From positions 181,319 through 245,318 of the forward strand of contig MU270099.1 of NCBI GenBank assembly GCA_021432635.1: a stretch of DNA of 64,000 nt, written 5' to 3'. The notes under the pieces are model-generated. The model searched no databases. It was not told the DNA's origin and worked only from the letters and a program-made list of their open reading frames with translations. Below, piece by piece: positions 21,310 to 33,800 of this stretch; the stretch's first letter is position 1; each line of letters starts with the position of its first letter. This stretch comes from Thozetella sp. PMI_491. Taxonomy: Eukaryota; Ascomycota; Sordariomycetes; Chaetosphaeriales; Chaetosphaeriaceae. The position numbers and the translations under genes were made by a program.

Positions 21310-21870
21310 ATGCAGCTCGCTACATACGTGAAAATTCTGGCCGCCGCCGTTATGGCCCTATAGGGCGTAGTCGTAGTCCCCCTTTCGAATGGCGGCGAAG
21401 TTGCTTCCCCCGCGACCCGTGCAGGGATCCCGGAAGGACTACGGCTGGTTGAAATTGGACCTGACGGACAGATCATCAACGGAACCGAGGAAGAGTGAGA
21501 GTTATAGTGCCATTTCAGCAGAATTGTTGCCTAAGCCCGGAAAATCCTGCTAAGCATACCTCATCGTAGGGCTCATCTTGAGAAGCGCTCTGGAACCACG
21601 GACATCTCCGCCTATTTGTGGGCATCGGCTTGCTCCGGCTCCAGCGATTGGACCTGGGGCAACGTGAACCCTGGTGGATGCTTCTCGTTCATCGACTCTA
21701 GCGGCAACTTTCGCGACATGTACTCGCTCAAGTCGACCCGTTTCTGTGATTTTATCATGTACCATAACCACCACACATGTGGCAGCGGCGGCTTTGAGCA
21801 GTTAACGACACAATGCGCAAACAGGGGCGGATCATCCATCAAAAGCTTCAAGGTTTTGGATTGTAACTAA
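21310..21870 (+). pseudogene. Small secreted six-cysteine protein gene with an in-frame TAG in the signal peptide
   Basis: The ATG at 21310 opens a typical signal peptide (MQLATYVKILAAAVMAL). It is interrupted by a single TAG at 21361 and then continues in the same frame with GVVVVPLSNGG. Exon 1 ends at 21494 and a 75-nt intron (21495-21569, GTGAGA...GTAG) follows. Exon 2 reaches a TAA at 21868. The region before the mature part ends in a Lys-Arg dipeptide (LEKR), a Kex2-type processing site. The mature part of about 90 residues holds six cysteines. This architecture is usual for secreted effector-like or cell-surface small proteins; I do not recognise the family. Everything except the one nonsense codon is intact, so it is a very recent pseudogene, a sequence error, or a case of readthrough. 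Confidence 0.65.
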
Positions 21871-22268
21871 ATCTGCTTTTCGGATTCACCAAGTGCTGTG
21901 TGCATGGGCCGGTGTGGAATGAGAATGGTCTAGTTAACACGACTGAAGGACTGGGTCGCTATGCCCTATGGCACTGAGTCTGGCTGGTTACGGAAGGCTC
22001 AGAAATAGGATTGAGGGTGATGATTTACTTTGGCATTCTCGTACAATCGTTTAACTTTGAAGATTGAAGCCTCGTTATCTAATTTTACAAGGGGGTAGGG
22101 GGTAGGGGGTATCGTTGTGCTAAGATATCATATGTGGCATTCACTGTGCGAGTCGAATGTGATGAATTACTTGTAGTACCTTAGCTGTAAACCGATGTCT
22201 CTTACTCCTAATTACAGCAAAGATCCGCTTAGAGAGACATCCTTACGGAAACAAGATGGTATCGGAGT
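21871..22268. other. Convergent 3' intergenic stretch with a G-rich triplet repeat
   Basis: Between two convergent genes. Three tandem GGGGGTA units lie at 22091-22110. No gene is seen. Confidence 0.6.
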
Positions 22269-24905
22269 CTACTGTAAGGCGCCACCCTCTTCTTCTTCAT
22301 CACTCTCTATTTCGAATTGAATTGGCATCCCGAGCTTCTCCCCCATGACCTTGCTGATAAGGAGGTTTGCTGTGCCAAAGCTGATGAGCTCCTTCAGCAC
22401 CACGGTAGCTTTCTCGAGTGGCTCCAAGTTCGACATGCCGCCTTCGATTCCGCTGCCCGCCATCAAGATCCAGCCAACAACCCACGGTAGCTGGCTCTCG
22501 TTTTCAATATATGCGGCGGTGTAGAGCTGTCGAAGAATAGCATCACATTCTGCCTTGACACCACGTAGCACCCGCCAACACCAACGGTGCATACGAAGGT
22601 ATGGGAACGAGAACTCAACCGTCTCAGTATGGAGGGCGAAGGCGAGAGACCTGATGAGCTTCTCGGGAGCTACCCGGCCACCTTCGTCGACCTTCTTACC
22701 CAACCTTCGGGAGTTCATGTTGTGCTGTAACTTCTTCTTCTCCTTCAGCTTTTTGGGGTCGTCAATTTTACCTAGACGTATAGTCTCGGCATCTGGGGCA
22801 TCCTCTTCTTCGAATAGGCTCAGGTCGATGATCTTGGCAACGTATTCCGGGGTCAGTTCGACCTGCCTAACGTCTTCCACGTACCGGCTCTTAAACATAG
22901 ACTGGACGGGCGCGTTCTCCTTGAGGCCTCGCGGGCCTGCCTTGGAGGCGAGAGCCGTGTTCTTCCGGCGGCTCTTTGCCATGGCCGCAGCTGAGGTGCC
23001 CATTTGGAGGCAGAACATCTTGAAAAATCCAGCAGGTTCCTGAGGTGCCTCGCCACCAACGTAGAAGCTCTCTGCGCCAAAGTTTTCGTATACGACTTCC
23101 ATGTCAGGCCATATGTCAGTGAGGATTCCCTGCCTGCGCGTCGCATTGTACAGGTGCTGGCAATGCTGGATGGAGCCCGTGGCGTTAGCGAAGGCGACGC
23201 CGACTTCACGGTGCAAGTAGCGTAAATGGTAAAGTACAAGACCGCTGATCACTGGCGACATCCGGAAGATGCGGTGGCTTTTGGTCTCGGGGGGGACTAC
23301 CCCCATCCGCTGATACTGTCGAGCCTGCACGCTGCGCAATGGGTCTGCGCCGATCCACTCGATACGATTCTCCAAGTCACGTATCCAAGCGTCGTTGGAC
23401 GCCGGCCAGTTAGCCATCTTCAGGTTCTTGTGAAACTCGAAGTGGTCATGGATATCAGCCTTCATGGTGTGGGTGTGCTGCATCAAGGTCGTGAAGGGTC
23501 TTTCGATGTCCTGGCCAAGCTCGTAGGTAATATCCAAGAAGACTTGGGCCGCGAAGACAGCGTAAAAAGGCACCTGGCCAGTCCGGCTCACCTCGTCCAT
23601 GCTGTACAGAAATTCGTCGTGGACTGGCCAGTCTTTGACGGCGCGAATGGCTGTCATCATTTCTGTGAAGAAAGGCATTAGCAGAGCGCGGTCGTCCGCA
23701 AATCGCTGGAGCGCCGACTTCTGCGAGCGATCAGTGGTCGGATCGTAGTGTCCAAACATGCCCTCCTTGTATAGCGGCAACAATGAAGGTTCAAGGACGG
23801 CAGCGAAACACTCCAGCAGCCGGTAGGCGCCCATATAGGTGCCGACCGCAATGTCCCAAGTCTCGTAGTTGAAGTTGTCTTTTCCAGCCACCGTGAGGGT
23901 ACTCGGATTCCAGCCCTTCATGAAGCACTGCAGCGAATAGAACTTCTGCAGCATAGGCTCGAATCCACCTTGCCGCGCCAGTGCAGGCAAAACATCCTCC
24001 ATCATACCCCGGACAAGCTCGATAGCGGTGTTGGTGGCGATCGCAGCTGCCGTCACGTCGAAGACGCCGATCTTGTAGTTGGACCAAACATTTACCACAT
24101 GGGCTTTGATACGGTTCATGTCGTTGATAAGAAGTGTCATGGCAAATATAGCGTCCTCAAAATCCGTTTGCGGCTCGGCCTCGTAGCTTGCATGGTCATG
24201 CTGAACATTGACTGGTCTCTCCACGTCAGGCGCGTCGAGGTACTGCTGGGAGGGCTCATAGACAGAAAGGCCAGCAAACCGGTTGCTCAGATCGCTGGTC
24301 GTCTTCGTTGCTGCCTCGACACTGCCGACAGGCATGAAAGGGTTGAGAATCTCGCGGACATTTTGTAGTACTGGAGGCAAAAGAGAGCCAGGATGTGAGC
24401 GCCTCATGCCAAGTGAGGGGAAAGAAGCAAGAGATGGTCAAGGGAACCGTTTCTTACCGTCGACAAAATGCACATGTCTTGCGTCTGAAGCCTCACTGAG
24501 AGTGCTGCCATACTCCTTGAGCTTGGCGCCAAAGCCGGAGCGGGCGGTGATGACTCGCTCAAGCGTGGCCCGGAACACTTCTGGAACAGGTGCGGCCTTG
24601 GTCGCCAGATATTGCGCCAAGGAGACGAAGTCGCTGATGCTGATAATGTGCTTGGGTCCCTCAGTCGCAGTGGGCGTTTGCTTCGCTGCAGTCGACGAAG
24701 AACCTCCCTGCTTCTTGGCCTGGGCACGTGCCTTGCCCTTCAGCCGTCCCCCGCCACCCTTTGCTTTGGTCGGCAAGATGGCCGGCGTAAGACGATCAGC
24801 GGGGAAACCCAGGGACTTGGCGGTGGAGGCCAGCCATGTTGCGACAGAGTCGGTGTCCTGTTTGTATTGCTGGTAGGTGCTGACCAGGGAAGACGGCAGC
24901 ACCAT
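22269..24905 (-). CDS. DUF6604 domain protein of unknown function
   Basis: Two exons are proposed, 24458-24905 and 22269-24370 (849 aa), with an 87-nt intron (donor GTAAGA). The junction reads HFVD-VLQNVREIL. The N-terminus MVLPSSLVSTYQQYKQDTDS followed by VATWLASTAKSLGFPADRL is the recognisable start of the DUF6604 family. These are large fungal proteins often annotated only as hypothetical. A Lys-rich low-complexity patch lies at about residues 48-68. The rest is helical with no known catalytic motif. The C-terminus is acidic (ESDEEEEGG). There is no signal peptide and no clear membrane segment, so it is probably intracellular. Function unknown. Confidence 0.82.
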
Positions 24906-26214
24906 CTTGCCGTCTAGGAAGCGGCTCTCCTAGGAATGGAGAGCGTCGGTGGTGGTGAGCATTGACGGGTTTCTCTTGCTTGCCGGGCTCAGTCAAGGAA
25001 GATGGTCGGAAGAAGAGGAGGAGGGTTTGGTGTCACTTCAGGGTCAGGTGTAACTATCGTTACTGTACCTAAGGTATGTAAGGTACCCGCGGCCCTGTAA
25101 GTCCATGCGGTCGCGCTGGGGTTTGATGGATTTAGAGATGTCTGCTATGAAGCCTGTAGCCAACGCGAGGATGTTTTAAGGTACACATTTTGACCCCGCA
25201 ACACTTACAGTACAGCGGGGTGCATGACGTTTGAAGATCGCCAGGAGTCCTTGTGGCCCAAGCGTTTCTCAGGCCAAGGCTTCAGCTAAGGCAGGTACCA
25301 AGGGATTTGCGATGGCTACCCTCTCAGCCCACGTGCGATCTCGGGGGCGGGGGTCCACGATGGAAAAAGAGACCAGGGAATCTATATATCCACCTCAGAT
25401 CGATGCTACAGTAGCAGTATAGCCCTAAATACTGTGTCAGGAGCTTATGACCTAACATTTACACTGAATAGCAGCTACTAGGAGACGGGATGAGCGGGGC
25501 AAACTTGACTAAAGCTTTGCTTGTTGTAACCCCCCTCGGCACCTACTACCCGATCTATCTACCGTTGAACTACGCTTCCTAGTTAGGAGAGACCGAGGCC
25601 AGCCGACCAACATTGCTTTTTACACAACTAGCTATCCATCCCTTGATTCATCTGGATTTTACCTGCTTTTACTTTGCCACTGCCTTGAGACGGCGCTGTA
25701 TCTAGTTTCACATGACGTACGGCCATCGCGAGGATCAACGAGATCCAGCTGCCGTGCGTAGATAAATAGCTAGCTTGCCTGCCAGCTTTCCAGGCAGTTG
25801 GTCGAGCAATCATCTCACCATCTCAGTCACTCTTTTACTAGCCCAGCTTATATAGCTATATTTTACGCTTTCAACGATACTTCCGTTGGTCCCGCACTAG
25901 ATCATATGCCCCTTCGTATTGTGTTCGCTGCTGCCCTTTCATATCACCACTCTAACTGCAAAGCTTAGCGGAGATAGGTGAAGGGAGAGGGGGTGGTCTA
26001 CGGAAGATGGCAAGAGAGCAATTGCGAATGGGTTCGACAGAATAGGCGTCATGGTTCCTAGAACGGTGGTCTGTATAAGATCTATGTACAGGCGAGGCTT
26101 CCGCACTCGTACTCCAAGTATGGTAACTATATGACATGAAAGTTAATAAATATAGGTCGGACCTCCTTGATCGACTAGTTGTTTCGGCTCGAGGCCGCCC
26201 ATCTCTACCGTGGC
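24906..26214. other. Intergenic, no supported gene
   Basis: About 1.3 kb between the start of the DUF6604 gene and the 3' end of the GH43 gene. Short open frames only. Confidence 0.5.
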
Positions 26215-27340
26215 TTAGAGCGTTGGCCAACCATCAGCTCCCCAGAAGAGCTGGTTCCACCCAAACAGGGCCTGTTGATACCCGACGCCAATTCGAGGAT
26301 CAACTTGAACTTGAGTCAGTCGTGCACAGCTATATAGGTAGGCAGGCGAGAATACTCACGATAGTGGTAGTAGAAAACAATAATGTTCTGCGTTTCGTCG
26401 TAGAAAAGGCCCTGGCCACCCGGCGCGTAGACATTGTCATGGCTGGCAAGCAGCATCGTCCCCCCTCCTGACAAGCACGAAGCCCCGGATTGGTCTATAA
26501 ATGGACCAGTAGGATTGCTGCTCCTGCAGACAACGACGTGATACTCGGCGCCAGCGGCAGGCTTGTTCTCGTACGAGCAGCACACGCCTCGGCTCAGGAA
26601 AAGGTAGTAGTAGCCATTATGATAGTATATCGTCGATCCTTCGGTGTTATGGATGCCGCTCGGGTCATAGGCAATTTGTTTCTGGTTGCCGGAAGCGAAA
26701 ACGTAGGGTCCGTTGATAGCAACTCGGGACTGGTATATGTCGCCCCAATAAGAACCCCACTGTAAATAAAACTCGTCAGGGTTGGTGCCATTGACGAGAT
26801 TGGCATCAATTGCGTTGAAAGGGGTCGAAGACGAGGAGGTGATTATAGCGCCGTGGTCGGTCCAGCTGCCGGGATCCATGGTGCTCGAGGTCGCATACCC
26901 GATGGCGGAGGTCTGAGAGCTAGATTGGGAGAGAGCATAGAATAGATAGTACACGCCGCGGATATAGGCCACATCGGGGGCCTAAAGCATCGGATGTCAG
27001 CGCTGAGGCGAATTGGCCTTATCCGGGGCGCCGGACTCACCCATGGCGAATCATTCGTGAAACCGATGTTGATCACGCTGAGACCCGGAAGTACCCTCCC
27101 GACGTAAGTCCATGGTCCACTCAAGCTCGGAGAGGTCCGAATGTCAATGCCCGGATGGGTCGAGAACTGGAAGTATTTTCCGTCGGAGGCGCGCTTGATG
27201 ACGAATGGATCGTGCGCAAAACAGTCTCCCGTGCAGGTGACAGGGTTTGGGTAGCCTCGCACGAGGGCGGGAAGAAGGAAGAGCAGCGAGGCCAAAAATG
27301 TTGTCCACATTGTCAATCGCGCGCTGGATGTTGCGAACAT
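26215..27340 (-). CDS. Secreted GH43 endo-arabinanase-like glycoside hydrolase
   Basis: Three exons are proposed: 27041-27340, 26360-26981 and 26215-26303 (336 aa), with introns of 59 and 56 nt. Splicing restores DSPW-APDVAYIRG and YYHYL-DPRIGVGYQQALFGW, both conserved in GH43 arabinan endo-1,5-alpha-L-arabinosidases. Catalytic residues are seen: the base Asp in AHDPFVI, the pKa-modulating Asp in NAIDANLV, and the acid Glu in HNTEGSTIYYHNGYYYLFLS. The N-terminus is a signal peptide. Starts at 27340 or 27310 are preferred over 27382, because a CTATAA box at 27405-27410 would put transcription start near 27375. An alternative in-frame acceptor for the last exon (26310/26309) would add two residues. 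Predicted role: extracellular cleavage of pectic arabinan. Confidence 0.9.
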
Positions 27341-27404
27341 GGCCCCGGGAGAAGGATAGTCTCGGGATGAGACTCGATGCAAGCGCGCAGAGTATTCCGT
27401 GGGC

Positions 27405-27410
27405 TTATAG
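27405..27410 (-). promoter_or_regulatory. TATA-like box of the GH43 gene
   Basis: CTATAA on the minus strand, 65 nt upstream of the ATG at 27340. Confidence 0.4.
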
Positions 27411-28889
27411 ATCAGTGAGAGAGATCCACCGGTAAATTATATTAAATGGCATGGAGTTAATGCAATAGGCCCTATATTAGAAGAAAAATAAGCCGACACC
27501 ACATTTAGGATTACAGTCGCAGTCGGAGGATTCGACCCGAATTAAATCATAGGCAATAGTTCGAAAATAACACCGCCCAATGGTACCTTGTACCAGCACC
27601 CTAGCTGGTGTCCCGGCACGGCTTTTTGACGTCGAGCTGAGGAGGCGATAATAGTCCAGCAGCGACAATGGCCAATTGGCAAATGGGATGCAATAGTTCA
27701 TGACAGATTTATCTATACTAATATGTACTGGACACTTTGGTGCTAATTAACCAAACGTGATGGTTTGAGGTGAATGGCAAGATTTGCATAGCTATATAGG
27801 GGTAAGTGGGTAAGCGCCAAAATTAGACCCTTTGCCTTTTACGGAAATCCTTTGCAACAGATGCCTCACTAGTCGAGCCGAGAGCTGGTGGGAATTGGGC
27901 AGAGAGCCCGAGCGCAGGAATAGCGGCGGCCGCTCCTATCCTTTGGCTGCCATTGGTGGGGCTCTAAGCATCGTGCGGCTCCATTCTTCGCTGGTGCCTA
28001 TATATTCTAGGTCTTACAGAGCAGCAGTTTAATTATTGTCAAGCTGCTTTATCTCGTAGTAAACCTAACTCTCTTCATCATTCTATTCTTGAGAAGAGAT
28101 GAGAACACTTGTCACCGCCGGTCTTGCCATCAGGGCGGCGTCAGCAACGTAGAACATCGCCGAGGCATTGCCGGCCGCGGATGGTGCTTATTGTGATGTT
28201 GTGTTGTTCCATAAATATACTCCGAAACGGAGATGCCGCCTCGAGGTTGGCAATGTCTAGCTTTTTGAGACTGCGTACCGTAGGCAGGCAAAGTAAGTTG
28301 AGGAATGCGGCTGAGCTTCCACCTGACGGAGAGCCCGATATGCCAGAGGGGGACCCTGGTCTTGCACGATGGGGCGACATGGGCCGGACTATCGCTTCAC
28401 GGGCTCAACGATATTTCGGTGGAGCACGAAACGGCTCGCTCCGCTTGTTGGTTAAAAATTGCCTTGTTCGACATCGCCACAGATATTACAGAGCGCCGAG
28501 GCACCTAGGTGAAGGCGCTTGTCAATTTATGCCATGTTCCGCTCGAATAGCGCAATTATGCAGAAGAAAGTGCTGCAAAAGGTCATGCAGATGTAGCGCG
28601 AAATACTACCGGTACGCGTTGCGTGGGCCTTGGCCGAGTGCACCTTAGCGCTAACGTCATTTGTTACTAGAGGGGACATGCCGGAGATAACGAACCATGC
28701 GTGGGGGATAAAGTTAGTATAGTTGACATCTTTGCGGAGGACAATGTCAACATCCGGGACTGACATGGACACGGCCCAATAGAGCCAGCTCTAGATATAA
28801 AGGAAATCGACTCTATTAGGACGATGAGACGCCTGGGTTAGATGATTTTAGTTTAACATGAAAAAGGCCCTGCATTTCTGGACCCAGTC
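27411..28889. other. Intergenic between divergent genes, no supported gene
   Basis: About 1.5 kb between the GH43 gene and the monooxygenase. Open frames at 28109 (plus, 179 codons) and 28527-28772 (minus, 81 codons) show no motif I recognise. They may be decayed coding DNA. The promoters of both flanking genes must lie here. Confidence 0.45.
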
Positions 28890-30244
28890 ATGGCCGAGCC
28901 GAAGAAGCAACTGCACCTTGCGGCATTCATCTATTCTGGCCAGGCTTCACAGGCCTGGCGCCGCCCGGAAATCAATGCACATCAGAGCCTCGATGTTGAC
29001 TACTTTATCGAGTATGCCCAGGTGGCCGAGAAGGCCAAGTTTGATACACTATTCTTGGCAGACGGAAGTGGCCTGAGGCTGAGCGACGTGATCAAGCATT
29101 ACTGGAGTGTCAGTGCTTTCGAACCGGCCACGCTCTTCTCGGCCATCGCGGCACGTACGAAGCATATCGGTTTGGTGTACACGGCCAGCGTCAGCGACAA
29201 TGAACCCAACCACCTAGCTCGTCAATTAGCCTCTCTGGACCATATCAGCCGTGGGAGGGCGGGTTGGAATGTCGTCACCACACAGGGGCCGGGAGCTCGC
29301 AATCTCGGCGTGCCTCCCGAGGAGGCACAGGATAGCACTGCAAAGTACAAGAGGGCACGTGAATTCCTTACTATCGTTAGGCGGCTATGGGACAGCTTCG
29401 AGGACGACGCGCTCATCCGCGACAAGGAGAGCGGCATCTACTCCAACCTCGATAAAATCCATGCGCCAAACATCAGCGATGGCCTATACAAGGCAGACCA
29501 ACCCTTGCGCATCGAGCGGCCCGTCCAAGGCCACCCTGTGATTGCGCAAGCGGGCACATCCCCGGATGGAATGGCATTTGGGGGTGCGACGGCAGACCTC
29601 ATATACTGCGCCAATTACTCTATCGAGGACGGCCAGAAGACTTATCGGTCGCTGAAGAGCCATACCGTCGCCGCGGGCAGGAAACCAGAGGAACTGGTGA
29701 TCCTCAACGGCGTTGCTGTCGTATGGGGAGAGACTCACGAGGAAGCCGAGCGCAAGCTCAAGGAGATCTCGTCTCTCTGGCTAATCGAGGTCGCCGTGCA
29801 AAACCTCGGCATCGACTTCAGAGGCGCAGACCTCGATGAGCCCTTCCCTGAAATGTATGGACTGGTCTTTGGCTCATCAGGGAGGGCGGCTGCCATCGCA
29901 TCATTCGCCAAGGCGAACAAGCTGACTATCCGGCAGACCGCCGAGCGCTGCTCCATTGGGCTCGGCCACCGCCCCTTGATTGGCACGACACAGTCCATCG
30001 CCGACGACCTGCAGGCATGGCTAGAAGCCGAGGCCACGGATGGGTTTGCCGTTATCCAGCCGTTCCTAATTAAGGGCTGCGTGACTTCTCCGATCATGTT
30101 GTGCCCGAGCTCGTGCACAGAGGCTTGTTTCGCAGCGAATATGAGGGGAAGACACTGAGAGAAAATCTTGGGGTGCAAAGGCCAGAGAACTATTATACAC
30201 TGCAAAAAAGGGCTTCGACGAAACGAAAGAGCCCGGATGTATAG
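28890..30244 (+). pseudogene. Flavin-dependent monooxygenase of the nitrilotriacetate/DszA/SnaA (LLM) family, frameshifted near its C-terminus
   Basis: The ATG at 28890 begins KKQLHLAAFIYSGQASQAWR. Family landmarks follow: DTLFLADGSG, FEPATLFSAIAARTKHIGL, HISRGRAGWNVVTT, HPVIAQAGTSPDG and FGGATADLIY. These are class C two-component flavin monooxygenases, using FMNH2 from a separate reductase to oxidise sulphur or amino-carboxylate compounds. The reading frame stays open to 30158, but the true C-terminus is in another frame from about 30077 ([18 protein letters not shown], then [11 protein letters not shown]) and ends with the TAG at 30242. One base is therefore missing around 30075-30077. As sequenced, the last ~55 conserved residues are replaced by an unrelated tail. 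It is either a recent pseudogene or a sequence error. No flavin reductase gene is adjacent. Confidence 0.85.
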
Positions 30245-30835
30245 TGACAAGGACAAGACAAGACAACGGCACTCGGGTCCGTCTAGATAAAAAGGATGTT
30301 TCACGCGCCGTTTGCGCGATGTCCCACCCAGCCAACTCCATCTGCGCCATGGGACAGTCTCTAGAACACTTGGTTTGCGGGCTAAATGTTCACCAACTGC
30401 CTTTTAAGACTCATGCACAGTCTCGTTTCAGCACTCCTATTCTTTTCGGCGGTAGCACATTTCAGGACTTCAGCGACCCTCCAACAGAACTCTCTCTCTA
30501 TCCCCACCTCTAAATCCTTCATACCATCAGCTTCGTACGGCCTGTTTTCTTGGTTGGCAGTCTTAAGTCCTCCAAGGTAGGTTGACGCTGCGCTTCAATA
30601 CACCACCCCCTGCTCTCATCATAGCAGCTATGCGGCACCGGCCCCATTCTTTAGTGTTAGCTTGCTTATCTCAGTTTAATGTAATGACATAAGAGATTAT
30701 ATTATATGAGTAGTGTAAGTAATGCTAGCCATCTGGCGTTACCCGCATCGGGGTAGCTACTGAAAGAAAACCCCTGTTTGCAGTTTATATGCCTAGTCTT
30801 AGGCTACCACTGTAACTAAGCATATACGCCGCGAA
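30245..30835. other. Convergent 3' intergenic stretch
   Basis: Lies between two convergent genes. No gene or clear repeat is seen; AT-rich towards 30700. Confidence 0.55.
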
Positions 30836-33800
30836 TTACGAAGATGACACGTAACCATCTCCCTCTTGTACTTGCCCCTCGTTAGCTATTAGCTGTATAG
30901 TATAGCAGTCATTATCTTGAGCACCAAGACTCTGTAACTGCTCCCTAGCTTTTTTAACTATGTCACTTTTATCGTCGAGGTCGCTCTCAGAACCGCCCTT
31001 TCCTTCGTGTTCAAACGCCTTGAACTTTCCGCCTTTCCCAAAGAGAATCTCGGTGCCAAAAAGTCGGCGGCCAGTCGGGGTCTTGCAAAAGGTTGGAAAA
31101 ATGATCGGCCTATGCTGTTCTTCTGGCGTGCTTTTTTGTTTTGGTGTGAGGGTTAGGACGTAAAACTTCGAACTATTGGGCTCGGCGGCATCGAGTATGG
31201 TAAATGTGCTAGGAGTAGGTCAGCGGGTTGGATCGGCTGGCAGACCAAGAGGATTGCAACTTACGCTGCACGGTCACTGCTCGGCACCTTGGCCGTATCC
31301 TGAACTGTAATACTCACGACCCCATCTTTGACTTCGCCATGCGAAAGGGCGCGACCGAAAACGTCGAAAACGAGCGAGCCAGACTTGATGTCCGAGCTTC
31401 CCCAAGGTGCACTCACATCAGTCGTTGCATCGGGCTTAGCAAGGTAGATAAATCCATCCTTCCCGCTCAAGACAATGAACTCCCGCTCGCTTTCCATAAT
31501 TACGCGGTACCCCGCGTTCGTATTGGCTTGCGTTAGATTGCCGGCAACATTGTTCAAGGGGGTCTTGACATCGTTGATGTCGACTCCCAGCGTCTTTGGA
31601 GTCGTATCAAAAATGTCGGACTTATCGGGGTTGACATTGTCCACATCGAAGCCCTCGGCACTATTACTAGTTAATACATCCTTTGGGACTAGATGAGGTT
31701 CCTTACGTAACGCAGAGGAGGCCTTTATCGTAGATGGTGTCTGTCCGGAAGTCGTAGGTGTATTCCGTGAGACTCGTGGCGATGGCCTTAAAGCTGAGTT
31801 TGTTCTTGGCGCCTACGCGAATTTCGACGCCGCCGTTGCATTTAGTCTTCTCGTCGCTGCTGACGGTGGCTTTCGCCGAGCCATAGATGGAGGGCTTGTC
31901 CTCGAGGCCGACAGTCAGCTTGAACTTGCCGTTCAGTACATCAAGACCAAGTTCGATGGCAATTGGCAGACCGGCCTCGAGAGTGGCCTCCACTGAGCCG
32001 CTGAACTGCGTTGATTTGGTAGCGTTAGCTGTAAACTCCGAGCGCCGCGGGGAGCGTGTGTACGAACTGTGAATACCGGGGTGAAGGAGGATTCAAGGCC
32101 GTCTATCCCGCTTCTCCTGTCTTCTTTTTCTTTACCCAGGTCCATGACGTCAAGCACGGCAACCCCCGGCGAAATTTTCAGGGTACCTCCGATGGTGAGC
32201 TCTGCCTTGGCCTTCACGGTGAAAGCCACGGCGGCCTTGATGGCGACCTGGGGCCCGAGCGTGACGATGCCCGGGATTGTGAGAGGGGATAGCGGGAACG
32301 CGACCAGCTGCTTCTTGTAGTCTAGTAGTTTCTTTTCTGCCTCGACGGCGAGGGCGAAGATGGCGTCGATTGTGAAGTCCTCGTTGTTCTTCAGTGCGAT
32401 ATTGCCGCTGGTGAGACCTTTCTCGATCCTACAGTGCTAATTTAGTACCTGGTCTTACGGCTTACTACCTGTTACGCCTATGATGGAGGACTAACGAGAA
32501 TGCTAAGCTCCCGTCGATTGTAAAATCAGCCTTGATACCGCACTTGGTGCATGTGATGCTGTATGTCGTGCTAGCGTCATTCCCTTTGTCCTTGTCCTCT
32601 GGGCTCTTGACCTTGAAGTTGGTCAGGTATCCAACCTGTTTATTGCCGGCACTGGAAACCCCTGACTTTTTGGGGACCTCCTTGCCGAGTACGATGTCGT
32701 TGTGGTATGTCCGCTCGAAGGGGACACCAAAAGGTACAAGTGCCAAGTCCTTAGCGAGGATAACCAGCTCTTTAATGGCCTTCCCAACACCGAACACAAG
32801 ATCCTTGAGAGTGTTAAAGGTTTTTTTGGCAAACTGTGAGAATGTTAGCAGGTACAGGGTTTATGGTACTATACAGCTCACATTGCAGACTGCGTTCCAA
32901 CCGTCTGTGACGAGGTTGGTAAAGGAGTCTAATAGACCCCTGCTTCCGAGCCTAACTTCAGTTGCCGCGCCGCGGCGCCGACTCGTGGTACTGCTGGTCT
33001 GATCAGTCGATTGGGTCGGTATTTTGCCATCTTTCTCGGCACCTCCTGCATTATCAGACTCTGAGACCTCTGTCGGGTTGGCAGGGTTGAGGTTTGGATC
33101 CCCGAAGTAGGTCTGCGCATCCTGTACGTTGTTTTGGGGATCTAAAGTATTGCCTGGCGGTGTATCGCCGCCTTCTGGGGTTATGATGGTCAGACCTCCA
33201 TATCGGTCTTGTCCTTGGACGCTTACCTGAGTCAGCACCGCTGGTCTGCTCCACGCGGACGTGGCCCATGACGGCTACGTCCCTCTTTCTGGGGTTCTGA
33301 TAGGTTCCCCAAGAGACGACGGCATTGTCAAGCGCCTTCTCCGACTCGATCAGCACGGCGGTAACGATCACACGCCTGGTCGGGGCGTAGAACTGGGGGG
33401 CGCTCGCGAGAAAGTACGAGCGCTGCCCGGAGTACTCGTCGCCACAGCCGACATGGTACGTCACGAGATTGAACTCGGAATACGTCCAGGCCGCCTGCGC
33501 ATGGTCGAAGGCCACTTGGCTGAAGTACATGGTAATGTTTCCATCCTTGCATTGGATGCCAGTGAGGTGCGAGCTGTGATCGAGGACGACGGTGGGCCGG
33601 TTGAAGACGGCTTCAAAGGTGCCGTGCTTGGCGCCGTGCACCGCGGCTGGCGTTTGTTAGCGTGATCAGATAAGCAGCGCTGGCAACTCACGTCGGTGAC
33701 CCTCCTGGCAGTAATACAGCGTGTTGCTGTCTGTTGGCGTCAGGTGCGCGAGGTCCTGCGGGTCGTGGTCGGGATGATGGCCGGGATACATGTAGATGCC

